Of a stretch of DNA of 36,662 nt, positions 23,505 to 30,834 are shown one piece after another. Origin of the DNA: Rhodobacter sp. (GTDB lineage: Bacteria; Pseudomonadota; Alphaproteobacteria; Rhodobacterales; Rhodobacteraceae). The stretch spans positions 1-36,662 of the forward strand of contig JASJDP010000038.1 in the NCBI GenBank assembly GCA_030065095.1, given 5' to 3'. The notes beneath the pieces are model-generated. The model saw only the letters and a list, made by a program, of their open reading frames with translations, had not been told where the DNA came from and did no database searches. The first letter of the stretch is position 1. Every line of letters starts with the position of its first letter. The position numbers were made by a program, and so were the translations under genes.

Positions 23505-24548
23505 ATGCCGCGATTGGCCCAGGAAAACATCGCAAACGAGAACCGCCCGCTGACCCTGCGCGATGTGTCTGAAGCCTCGGGCGTCAGCGAAATGACCGTC
23601 AGCCGGGTTCTGCGCAACCGCGGCGATGTCAGCGAGGCGACCCGCACCAAGGTCCTCGAAGCTGCGAAATCGCTGGGATATGTCCCGAACAAGATCGCCG
23701 GCGCGCTGGCCTCGCAGCGGGTCAACCTTGTGGCCGTGATCATTCCGTCGCTTGGCAACCTCGTCTTCCCCGAGGTGATGACGGGCATCTCCGAAATCCT
23801 CGACGACACCGACCTGCAGCCCGTCGTCGGCGTCACCCACTACAAACCCGAGCGCGAAGAGGCGGTGCTTTATGAAATGCTCAGCTGGCGCCCTTCCGGT
23901 GTGATCATCGCCGGACTGGAGCATACGGACGCCAGCCGCGCCATGCTGCGCGCCGCGGGCATCCCCATCGTCGAGATCATGGACAGCGATGGCGAGCCGG
24001 TCGACGCCGTCGTCGGCATCAGCCATCGGCGCGCCGGGCGCGAAATGGCAAAGGCGATCGTGCAGGCGGGCTATACCAGGATCGGCTTTCTCGGCACCAA
24101 GATGCCGCTCGACCACCGGGCGCGCAAACGGTTCGAAGGGTTCACCGAGGCGCTCGCCAAGGAGGGGCTCGAGATTGCCGACCAGGAATTCTACGAAGGC
24201 GGCTCGGCGCTTGTGAAGGGCCGCGAAATGACCGAGGCGATCCTGACCCGCACCCCCGATCTCGATTTTCTCTACTACTCCAACGACATGATCGGCGCAG
24301 GCGGACTGCTTTACTGCCTCGACAAGGGCATCGCCGTGCCGGGCCAAATCGGTCTTGCCGGGTTCAACGGCTTGCGGCTACTCGACGGCCTGCCCAAGCA
24401 GCTTGCCACGATGGACGCCTGCCGCGCCGAGATCGGGCGCGAGGCGGCGCGGCTGATCGCGGCCCATGCGGGCGACACCAGTGCCGGCGGCGAACGCCAC
24501 GTGCTGACCCCCAAACTGCAATACGGGGCGACGCTGAAACGGCGCTGA
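23505..24548 (+). CDS. LacI/GntR-type transcriptional regulator
   Basis: 347 residues. The N-terminal LacI helix-turn-helix is at 17-36 (LTLRDVSEASGVSEMTVSRV), followed by the hinge region GYVPNKIAGALAS. A periplasmic-binding-protein-like effector domain follows: VNLVAVIIPSLGNLVFPEVMTG, GYTRIGFLGTK, LDFLYYSNDMIGAGGL and IGLAGFNGL. The wording is close to GntR-like members (gluconate and related sugar acids), but effector specificity cannot be read. A 16-residue extension precedes the HTH. The two operators just upstream suggest autoregulation and control of the divergent CaiB/BaiF gene. Confidence 0.92.
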   Translation: MPRLAQENIANENRPLTLRDVSEASGVSEMTVSRVLRNRGDVSEATRTKVLEAAKSLGYVPNKIAGALASQRVNLVAVIIPSLGNLVFPEVMTGISEILDDTDLQPVVGVTHYKPEREEAVLYEMLSWRPSGVIIAGLEHTDASRAMLRAAGIPIVEIMDSDGEPVDAVVGISHRRAGREMAKAIVQAGYTRIGFLGTKMPLDHRARKRFEGFTEALAKEGLEIADQEFYEGGSALVKGREMTEAILTRTPDLDFLYYSNDMIGAGGLLYCLDKGIAVPGQIGLAGFNGLRLLDGLPKQLATMDACRAEIGREAARLIAAHAGDTSAGGERHVLTPKLQYGATLKRR

Positions 24549-24587
24549 GCGATCGTGCAACGCAATGCCGGCTGTGAACTCCGCGAC

Positions 24588-24601
24588 CTGATCTGAATCA
24601 A
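24588..24601. promoter_or_regulatory. FNR/DNR-type box upstream of the Rrf2 gene
   Basis: CTGATCTGAATCAA matches the FNR/CRP-family consensus TTGATNNNNATCAA at nine of ten defined positions. The core TGAT-CTGA-ATCA is symmetric. Its centre is about 74 bases before the Rrf2 start codon. In alphaproteobacteria such boxes serve FnrL (low oxygen) or NnrR/DNR (nitric oxide). Confidence 0.5.
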
Positions 24602-24668
24602 TCCCGACACATCCCAAAAATGCTATGTGAAAAACTCAGCATTGATCTTCGGGAGGGATGGGTCAGGC

Positions 24669-25112
24669 ATGCGGATTACCAAACGGACGAACCTTGCGAT
24701 GCGGGTCCTGATGTTCTGCGCCGTCAACACCGGCCATAACGTCACCAAGGCGCAGATCGCCAAAGGCTGCAACTCGTCCGAAAACCACCTTGGCCACGTG
24801 GTCAACCAGTTGGGCCAATACGGCTATCTCACCACGATCCGCGGCCGTCGCGGCGGCCTGCGGCTGGCACGGCCCGCCACCGAGATTTCCATCGGCGAGG
24901 TGTTCCGCAAGTTCGAGTCCGAGGTGCCCGTCGCGGAATGCTTTTCCCGCGTCGACAATACCTGCCCGCTGGCCCCGGTCTGCCGCCTGCGCGGCGAGAT
25001 CAAATGCGCGGTCGAGGCGTTCTACAGCCATCTCGACACCGTCATGCTCGACACGCTGGTCGACGAAAACGAAGGGCTTTGTGCGTTGCTGGAGCAATCG
25101 GAACTGGCCTGA
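24669..25112 (+). CDS. Rrf2-family Fe-S regulator, NsrR-like
   Basis: The ATG at 24669 gives 147 residues starting MRITKRTNLAMRVLMF, which matches the usual NsrR/Rrf2 start; an earlier ATG at 24627 is in frame but adds an unrelated extension. The winged helix includes VTKAQIAKGCNSSENHLGHVVNQLG and the wing IRGRRGGLRLAR. Three cysteines in AECFSRVDNTCPLAPVCRL (about 97-115) are placed as in the cluster-binding loop of NsrR. NsrR uses its Fe-S cluster to sense nitric oxide and releases repression of NO-detoxifying genes. The call is NsrR-like; IscR is less likely because of cysteine spacing. Regulated genes are not in the immediate neighbourhood. The FNR/DNR-type box upstream fits a link to nitrosative or low-oxygen control. 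Confidence 0.85.
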   Translation: MRITKRTNLAMRVLMFCAVNTGHNVTKAQIAKGCNSSENHLGHVVNQLGQYGYLTTIRGRRGGLRLARPATEISIGEVFRKFESEVPVAECFSRVDNTCPLAPVCRLRGEIKCAVEAFYSHLDTVMLDTLVDENEGLCALLEQSELA

Positions 25113-25114
25113 TC

Positions 25115-26551
25115 TCACCGCGCGAAACATCCCGGATCCGCGATGAACAGCGCCTGCGGGTGCCGGCGGTAGGCGCCTGTCTCCGGTTCGATGCTTCCGA
25201 CGGGCTCGGCCAGCTCGGGGCAAGGGTGCGTCCCGGACGCCCGAAGGACCAGCAGAAACGCTTCGGCACCGGGGATGTAGGGGAAATTCAAGGCGTAGTG
25301 ATGCGGCGCGCGCGCCCGCGGCGGGATTGCGGCGATCCGCATCGGCCGCTCCCGTCCGGTATAGAACAGATCGGCCAGCACGTCGCGATCGCTCGCCACG
25401 ATGGTCGCCAGCCCCTGCGCCCCGGCGGCGTCCAGGATCGCGCGGCTCATCTCGTCCCGGCCGATATAGCGTTCCAGCAAAGGCTGGCCCCGCCATGTCA
25501 GCGCCTCGGGCGCGGTGGCGGCCAGCGGGAACAGCAGGCACAGCGCGCCGTTGATGCCGAACGACGCGATCAGCCAGCCCCGCCGCTTCAGCACCAACGC
25601 CATCGCCGCCACCGTCCCCGCCAGATAGGCCGACGCCGCCCAGTTCGCATAGGCCTGGTTCAGCACCGCCTGAACACAGACGATCAGAAGGATCGGTAGC
25701 GAGAACAGCAAAAGCAGGCGCGCGCCCGGCCCCGCCCGGCGCCAGCGCGATACCGCCACCAGAAACGCCCCGAAAACGACCGGCCCCACAACCGCGAACT
25801 GGCTTGCCAGGAACCCGGCCAGCCCGGCCAGGTTCAGCCCCGCCCGCGCCCCCGGGTCGCGCACCCAGTCGGCGTTGTCGAGCGTATGCTGCACCGTGGT
25901 CAGCCCGTTCAGCAGGTTCCAGACGGCATTCGGAGACACTGTCACCAGAAACGCCAATCCGAACACTCCGGCCGCCTTCCAGCCGGGTCGCGCCGAGGGC
26001 ACCAGCACGGCCGCCAGTCCGGCGCAGATCAGGTAATAGACGGCCGCATACTTTGACAGGAACGCCATCCCCAGCGCCACGCCGGTCAGAAGGGCCACCC
26101 AAGGCTCGCCCCGATCGAGGACCCGCAAATAGCCCAAGAGCGCCGCCGCCAGAAACGGGAACATGACGGTGTCGGTCGAGATCAGCAGGCTTGCGACCGC
26201 CACCATCGGCAGGGTCAAATAGCCCAACGCCACCCAGACCGCCGCCTGCCGGGATACCATCCGTGCCGCCACCGCCCCCAGGATCAGCGCCGTCGCGCCA
26301 TGGAACAGCGGCCCCGGCAGCCGGATCCAGAACGGCGCGTCGCCGCCGATCTCGGTAAACGCCCGGATCACCCAGCCGACCATCGGGGGCTTGGAATAGT
26401 ATCCGAACGCCAGGTCCTGCCCCCACAGCCAGTACTGCGCCTCGTCGACGAACAGGTCTGTCTTGTTGAACGCCAGCAACGCTATGCGCGCCGCGGTGAT
26501 CGCCAACACCGCGGCAAGGGCCGGGGCAAACCAGCCGCGGCTATCCGGCAC
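25115..26551 (-). CDS. ArnT/PMT-like membrane glycosyltransferase (GT-C fold)
   Basis: 478 residues with a GTG start at 26551 that overlaps the upstream gene's stop by 11 bases. About 10-12 membrane helices. The first periplasmic loop holds FVDEAQYWLWGQDLAFGYYSKPP, split here as DEAQYW and GYYSKPP, the Asp-Glu motif and Lys-Pro-Pro motif of ArnT-type enzymes that use polyprenyl-phosphate-linked sugars. LSKYAAVYYL and a C-terminal periplasmic domain follow. With the adjacent dolichyl-phosphate-mannose-like GT2 and the LAB_N protein, this forms a lipid-sugar module: GT2 charges undecaprenyl phosphate, and this enzyme transfers the sugar to an outer-leaflet acceptor such as lipid A. Sugar and acceptor unknown. 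It converges on the Rrf2 gene with a two-base gap. Confidence 0.87.
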   Translation of the reverse strand: MPDSRGWFAPALAAVLAITAARIALLAFNKTDLFVDEAQYWLWGQDLAFGYYSKPPMVGWVIRAFTEIGGDAPFWIRLPGPLFHGATALILGAVAARMVSRQAAVWVALGYLTLPMVAVASLLISTDTVMFPFLAAALLGYLRVLDRGEPWVALLTGVALGMAFLSKYAAVYYLICAGLAAVLVPSARPGWKAAGVFGLAFLVTVSPNAVWNLLNGLTTVQHTLDNADWVRDPGARAGLNLAGLAGFLASQFAVVGPVVFGAFLVAVSRWRRAGPGARLLLLFSLPILLIVCVQAVLNQAYANWAASAYLAGTVAAMALVLKRRGWLIASFGINGALCLLFPLAATAPEALTWRGQPLLERYIGRDEMSRAILDAAGAQGLATIVASDRDVLADLFYTGRERPMRIAAIPPRARAPHHYALNFPYIPGAEAFLLVLRASGTHPCPELAEPVGSIEPETGAYRRHPQALFIADPGCFAR

Positions 26552-26849
26552 GGCGCTTCTCGGCGTAGATCAGCCAGAGGTTCCGGGAATAGATGAAAAG
26601 CCCCATCGACTGGCCCAGGATGAACACCGGGTCCCAGCGGTGCACCGCGTAGGCAAACAGGATGATCCCGCCGCCGATCGAGAAATACCAGAACGCCAGC
26701 GGAATGACCGAGCGTTTCTCGCGCTCCGACACGATCCACTGCACCAGAAACCGGCCCATGAACAGAAGCTGCCCACCAAGCCCGAAGACCACCCACCAGA
26801 ACTCGGTCCAGTCCTCGACGTTGAGCCAGGCAAACAGCGTCTCGGTCAT
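26541..26849 (-). CDS. LAB_N (lipid A biosynthesis N-terminal) domain membrane protein
   Basis: From ATG 26849, 102 residues covering one LAB_N domain: WWVVFGLGGQLLFMGRFLVQW, WIVSEREKRSVIPLAFWY, FSIGGGIILFAYAVHRWDP and GQSMGLFIYSRNLWLIY. Three to four short helices. The domain is found alone beside DPM1-like glycosyltransferases and ArnT proteins, as here. Function is not established; a role as a small membrane partner or flippase-like component of lipid-linked sugar transfer is inferred. The start overlaps the preceding gene by ATGA and the stop overlaps the next gene, so all three are translationally coupled. Confidence 0.9.
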   Translation of the reverse strand: MTETLFAWLNVEDWTEFWWVVFGLGGQLLFMGRFLVQWIVSEREKRSVIPLAFWYFSIGGGIILFAYAVHRWDPVFILGQSMGLFIYSRNLWLIYAEKRRAG

Positions 26850-27571
26850 GCGCCCGGCTCCTCGACCGGCGCCGCCTTCTTGCGGCGCCGGATCAGCCAG
26901 GCGACGCCGATCAGGTCGTAGATGCCCACAAGCCCCCGTTGCAGGTTGGAATAGTTCGATCGTCCGGCCTGACGTTCGGCATGGGCCACATCGACCAGAC
27001 GCACCTCCCAACCGTCGCGTTTGAAGAGCGCAGGAAGGTACCGGTGCATGTGATCGAAATAGGGCAGGCGCAGAAACGCCTCGCGGCGAAACCCCTTCAG
27101 CCCGCAGCCCGTGTCGCGGGTTCCGTCCTTCAGCAACCGGCCGCGCAGCCAGTTGGCAAAGCGCGAGGCAAGCCGTTTCGACACCGTATCCCGCCGTCCG
27201 ACCCGCTGCCCGGCGACAAGCCCGATCCGACCGGTCTCATCCTGCATCAGGGGCTGAAAGAGCTTGGGCAACTCATCGGGCGGGTTCTGCCCGTCGCCGT
27301 CAAGCGTGCAGACAAGCGGCGCCCGGGCCGCCAGCACGCCGCTGTGCACCGCCGCGCTCTGCCCGCCGGACCGGTCGTGGCGGATCAGGCGCAGGGGATA
27401 CGCCCCGCCCAGATCGCGGACATTCGCCGCCGTCGCGTCGGTCGAACCATCGTCGACCACGATGATCTCGTAGTCCTCAAGCCCGGCACAGGCTTCGGCG
27501 ATGCCGGCGATCAGCGGCGCAATGTTGTCTGCTTCGTTTCGCATCGGGATCACGATCGAAACAGATGTCAT
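26846..27571 (-). CDS. GT2 glycosyltransferase, dolichyl-phosphate-mannose-synthase/ArnC-like
   Basis: From ATG 27571 (GAGG upstream) 241 residues; a start 12 bases earlier is possible. GT2 GT-A fold: VSIVIPMRNEADNI, VVDDGSTDATA, the DGD metal motif in CTLDGDGQNPPDE, and RDTGCGLKGFRREAF near 150. It lacks the C-terminal membrane pair of GtrB, having only a basic end (RRRKKAAP). The family moves a sugar from a nucleotide donor to undecaprenyl phosphate at the cytoplasmic face. First gene of the leftward three-gene operon with LAB_N and ArnT-like genes. Confidence 0.9.
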   Translation of the reverse strand: MTSVSIVIPMRNEADNIAPLIAGIAEACAGLEDYEIIVVDDGSTDATAANVRDLGGAYPLRLIRHDRSGGQSAAVHSGVLAARAPLVCTLDGDGQNPPDELPKLFQPLMQDETGRIGLVAGQRVGRRDTVSKRLASRFANWLRGRLLKDGTRDTGCGLKGFRREAFLRLPYFDHMHRYLPALFKRDGWEVRLVDVAHAERQAGRSNYSNLQRGLVGIYDLIGVAWLIRRRKKAAPVEEPGA

Positions 27572-27672
27572 GGAGGACCTCACCCAAGCGCGGGCCCCGC
27601 CCGCGCGCCGTTCCGCGCGTTAATCACAATCGCCGGGCGATGTCCACCTCGGCACCCGATGCTGCGCCGCGG

Positions 27673-27694
27673 AATGTTTCGCGCGCGAAACATT
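27673..27694. promoter_or_regulatory. perfect 22-bp palindrome upstream of the GT2 operon
   Basis: AATGTTTCGCGCGCGAAACATT is its own reverse complement. It lies about 100 bases upstream of the GT2 start beside AT-rich DNA. On the + strand it is followed by TTTTT, so it could also act as a rightward terminator, but no rightward gene precedes it. The arms TGTTTC/GAAACA equal those of the ParB parS site, but the centre is two bases longer. Confidence 0.5.
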
Positions 27695-27889
27695 TTTGAT
27701 TTATTAACAATATATTACTAAGCGCCTCGCAGCGTTGACGAGGCATGACCGACTATGGGCAACCGGGCTGATCGCATACTCCAAGCGAAGCCAGGAGAAT
27801 GACGACCGTTGCAATGGCCAATGGACTATCTTGGCCGAAGGGGGACATTTGCTATCAATCCCCGGCGCGGAATCAAGGGGCGCAGCCCC

Positions 27890-27935
27890 GCCGTGCCATC
27901 GCCGACCCGCCCCGGAGGGGAGGCGATGGCACGGC
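27890..27935 (-). terminator. long GC-rich hairpin after the inositol operon
   Basis: GCCGTGCCATCGCC (27890-27903) and GGCGATGGCACGGC (27922-27935) pair perfectly over 14 bases with an 18-base loop. It lies 55 bases after the iolB stop, in the position for a terminator of the leftward operon. No T-run follows on the minus strand, so an RNA-stabilising or REP-like role is equally possible. Confidence 0.4.
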
Positions 27936-27989
27936 TTCTCATTTGGTCAGCAACGTCCCCTCCAGGCCAAAACCTGCCTTGCGCCCCGC

Positions 27990-28799
27990 CTACCCCGCGT
28001 CGCGCTGGAAGATCCAGTCATGGTCGGGATGGTTCTTGAACCGCCATTTCCGCAGCGGCCCGGCCATGACGTTGAGATAGTACATGTCGTAGCCGTAAGG
28101 CGCGCCGCAGGGATGGTGGCCCTTGGGGACCAGCACCACGTCGTGGTCCGAGACCGCCATCGTCTCGTCCAGCGCCCCGTCCTCGGTCCAGACGCGTTGA
28201 ATGCCGAAGCCCTGCGCCGGATTGAGCCGGTGGTAATAGGTCTCTTCCAGATAGGTCATGTTCGGATAATCATCCTCGTCATGCCGGTGCGCCGGCCAGG
28301 ACGACCAGTTCCCGGCGGGCGTGTAGACCTCGGTCACCAAGAGCGAATCCGCCACGTCGCGGTTCTCCATCGCGATGTTGTGGATGTGCCGCGTGTTGGT
28401 GCCCCTGCCGCGGTCTTCCAGCGCAATCCCTGCGGGCCCGATGATCTGCGCCGCGTGCCCGCCCTTGCCCGGGGCCGTGCAGACCGCCAGCGTACAGTTC
28501 GTGGTGGCCGTCGCCGACCAGTCCGATCCGTTCGGTACGTAGACGCAATGCGGCGGGGTCCTTTCGAACACGTCCATCCGGTCGCCAAGTTCGCCGAAGG
28601 ACTTTTCCCCGGCACCGATCTCGGCCTTGCCCTCGACCAGAACCAGGATCACCTCGGTGTCGCCGGTCGGTTCGGCCACCGTCTCGCCCGGCACCAGGCG
28701 GTAGAGCCCGAACCCCACATAACCCCAGCCCGCGCTGTCGGCCGTGATGTCGTGCACCTTGCCGGTCCGGCCCGTGGGGCGCCGCAACAGATCGCTCAT
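27990..28799 (-). CDS. iolB: 5-deoxy-glucuronate isomerase
   Basis: 269 residues, the normal length of IolB. The bicupin fold shows the family phrases HDITADSAGWGYVGF near the start, RTPPHCVYVP, RHIHNIAMEN, SSWPAHRHDEDD (metal-binding His and Glu-type cluster about 165-180), YLEETYYHRLNPAQGFG, and VPKGHHPCGAPYGYDMYYLNVMAGP near the end. It converts 5-deoxy-D-glucuronate to 2-deoxy-5-keto-gluconate in the cytoplasm, the step between IolD and IolC in myo-inositol breakdown. Last gene of the leftward operon; its ATG overlaps the 70-residue membrane protein by ATGA. Confidence 0.95.
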   Translation of the reverse strand: MSDLLRRPTGRTGKVHDITADSAGWGYVGFGLYRLVPGETVAEPTGDTEVILVLVEGKAEIGAGEKSFGELGDRMDVFERTPPHCVYVPNGSDWSATATTNCTLAVCTAPGKGGHAAQIIGPAGIALEDRGRGTNTRHIHNIAMENRDVADSLLVTEVYTPAGNWSSWPAHRHDEDDYPNMTYLEETYYHRLNPAQGFGIQRVWTEDGALDETMAVSDHDVVLVPKGHHPCGAPYGYDMYYLNVMAGPLRKWRFKNHPDHDWIFQRDAG

Positions 28800-29008
28800 G
28801 TCTTCTCGTCCTCTTCAGGTTCCACCGGATCGAACACTACAAAGAACTGATACGCGCAATAGATCGCCACCGCCCCGAACAGGACCGCCCAGAACATCTG
28901 GCCCCGCGCCAGATCCATCAGCGCCATTCCGCCGCAGACCCCGGTCACGGCAAGCCGTATCCAAAGCGGCCGGTAGAACGGCAACTGCAGATCAAAGAAC
29001 TCCTTCAC
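28796..29008 (-). CDS. small membrane protein between iolD and iolB
   Basis: 70 residues: MKEFFDLQLPFYRPLWIRLA, then two helices (about 18-32 TGVCGGMALMDLARG and about 37-57 FWAVLFGAVAIYCAYQFFVVF), and an acidic tail EPEEDEKT. It overlaps the genes on both sides by exactly four bases (ATGA), so it is certainly translated with them. The family is unknown to me. Being locked in the operon suggests a role in inositol use, for instance assisting uptake or anchoring an enzyme, but that is inference only. Confidence 0.85.
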   Translation of the reverse strand: MKEFFDLQLPFYRPLWIRLAVTGVCGGMALMDLARGQMFWAVLFGAVAIYCAYQFFVVFDPVEPEEDEKT

Positions 29009-30834
29009 CGGCTGTTGCGCGCCTCCAGCGCCTCTTCATAGGCCTTGCGCGCCGCCTGCACCTCCTTGCGTTCGCTGACTTCGGGCACCGCGACCTCCCA
29101 CCAGTTGCCGCCTTCGGGCGTCGCGGGATAGGGGTCGGTGTCGATCACTACCACGAACGGCCGCTTGGCGTCCTTTGCCTCCGCCAACGCCGTCTCGAGT
29201 TCGGCGATGTTGCCCGCCTTCACCGCCTCGGCGCCCAGCGACCGTGCATGACCGACGAAGTCGATATGGCTTGGGGTCTCGTGCACGGCGGTATCGAGCA
29301 GGTTATTGAACTCCTCGCCGCCGGTGGCGCGCTGCAACCGGTTGATGCAGCCGAAACCGCGGTTGTCGGTGACGACGATGGTGATCTTGATCCCCATCAT
29401 CACCGCCGTCGCCAGCTCGGAATTGGCCATCATATAGGTGCCGTCGCCGGTAAAGCAGATCACGTCGCGATCGGGCTCGGCCATCTTGATCGCCATAGCG
29501 CCGGCGATCTCGTAGCCCATGCAGCTATAGCCGTATTCCATGTGATAGGACATCGGCCGCCCGGCCTTCCACAGCTTGTGCAGCTCGCCCGGCATCGTGC
29601 CTGCGGCGCACATCACCACCGTGTCCGGACCGGCGGCGCGCTGTACCGCCCCGATCACCTGCATGTCGGTGGGCAGGGCATTGTTGTCCGGCTCGGGCGC
29701 GTCCGTCAGCGGATCGACCGCGGCAAACCAGTCGGCCTTGATGCTGGCGGCGGGCGGGGTGGCCTCGTAGCCGCCGAGTGTCTTGCCCAGTTCCTTCATC
29801 CCCTCGCGGGCATCGGCCAGCAAAGGCAGCGCCCCGTGCTTGGCGGCGTCATAGGCCTGCACGTTCAGCGAAATGAGCCGCCGGTCGGGGTTGCGGAACA
29901 GGTCCCACGACCCGGTTGTGAAATCCTGAAACCGCGTGCCGATGCCGATCACCACATCCGCCGCGGCGCAGACGCTGTTGGCCGAGGACGCGCCGGTCAC
30001 GCCCACGGGGCCGAGATTCAGCGGATGGTCCCAGGGCAGCGAGGATTTGCCCGCCTGCGTCTCGACGACCGGAATCGCATGCGCCTCGGCAAAGGCCACC
30101 AGATCGGCCTCGGCATCCGAATAATGCACGCCGCCGCCCGCGATGATCACCGGCTTTTTCGCCGCCTTGATCACCTCTGCCGCCGCGGCCAGTTCCCCCA
30201 GATCGGGCCGCACCCGCCTTCCATGCCAGACCTTGGGCTCGAAAAAGGATTTCGGGAAGTCGTAGGCATGCGCCTGGATGTCCTGGCAGAAGGCCAGCGT
30301 CACCGGCCCGCACATCGCCGGATCGGTCATCACCGCCATCGCGCGGGGCAGCGCGGTCATCAACTGCTCGGGCCGGGTGATCCTGTCGAAATAGCGGCTG
30401 ACGGGGCGGAAGCAGTCGTTCGCGCTGACGGTGCCGTCGCCGAAATCCTCCACCTGCTGCAGCACCGGGTCGGGCCCGCGGGTGGCGAAGACGTCGCCGG
30501 GCACCAACAGCACCGGCAGCCGGTTCACATGCGCCAGCGCCGCGGCGGTCACCATATTCGTCGCCCCCGGTCCGATCGACGAGGTCACCATCATCGCGCG
30601 CCGGCGCTTCAGCTGCTTGGCATAGGCGATGGCGGCGTGGGCCATGGTCTGCTCGTTATGCCCGCGATAGGTCGGCAGGCGTTCCTGCACGCCGTGCAGC
30701 GCCTCGCCCAGGGCGGCGACATTGCCATGGCCGAAGATCGCCCAGCACCCGGCGATGAACGGATCGCCGTCTTCGTTTGTCTGGTTGGCCAAATAGCGCA
30801 CCATGGCCTGGGCGGCGGTCAGTCGGATCGTCAT
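29005..30834 (-). CDS. iolD: 3D-(3,5/4)-trihydroxycyclohexane-1,2-dione hydrolase
   Basis: 609 residues of the thiamine-diphosphate enzyme superfamily. The N-terminal Pyr domain (about 1-180) has ALGEALHGVQERLPTYRGHN and SSIGPGATNMVTAAALAHVN; a central domain binds FAD-like in relatives; the C-terminal PP domain has FTGDGTYMMANSEL near 457 followed by VVTDNRGFGCINRLQ, the GDG...N thiamine-diphosphate motif. EEFNNLLDTAVHETPSHIDF is an IolD-specific block. It hydrolyses the cyclic dione to 5-deoxy-D-glucuronate, opening the inositol ring. Overlaps both neighbours by ATGA. Confidence 0.95.
   Translation of the reverse strand: MTIRLTAAQAMVRYLANQTNEDGDPFIAGCWAIFGHGNVAALGEALHGVQERLPTYRGHNEQTMAHAAIAYAKQLKRRRAMMVTSSIGPGATNMVTAAALAHVNRLPVLLVPGDVFATRGPDPVLQQVEDFGDGTVSANDCFRPVSRYFDRITRPEQLMTALPRAMAVMTDPAMCGPVTLAFCQDIQAHAYDFPKSFFEPKVWHGRRVRPDLGELAAAAEVIKAAKKPVIIAGGGVHYSDAEADLVAFAEAHAIPVVETQAGKSSLPWDHPLNLGPVGVTGASSANSVCAAADVVIGIGTRFQDFTTGSWDLFRNPDRRLISLNVQAYDAAKHGALPLLADAREGMKELGKTLGGYEATPPAASIKADWFAAVDPLTDAPEPDNNALPTDMQVIGAVQRAAGPDTVVMCAAGTMPGELHKLWKAGRPMSYHMEYGYSCMGYEIAGAMAIKMAEPDRDVICFTGDGTYMMANSELATAVMMGIKITIVVTDNRGFGCINRLQRATGGEEFNNLLDTAVHETPSHIDFVGHARSLGAEAVKAGNIAELETALAEAKDAKRPFVVVIDTDPYPATPEGGNWWEVAVPEVSERKEVQAARKAYEEALEARNSR

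Larger units (their letters stand above)
27572..27989. other. intergenic region with palindrome and hairpin
   Basis: About 420 bases between the GT2 operon start and the 3' end of the inositol operon. It carries a 22-base perfect palindrome, an AT-rich patch (TTGATTTATTAACAATATATTACTAA, 27696-27721) that may include the GT2-operon promoter, a long hairpin and a small GGGGCGCAGCCCC hairpin. No gene is supported. Confidence 0.5.

Noticed and set aside
27673-27694. Centromere (parS) site for ParB
   Set aside because: The arms match TGTTTC/GAAACA but the centre is GCGCGC where parS has ACGT, so spacing is two bases too long; no parAB genes are nearby.
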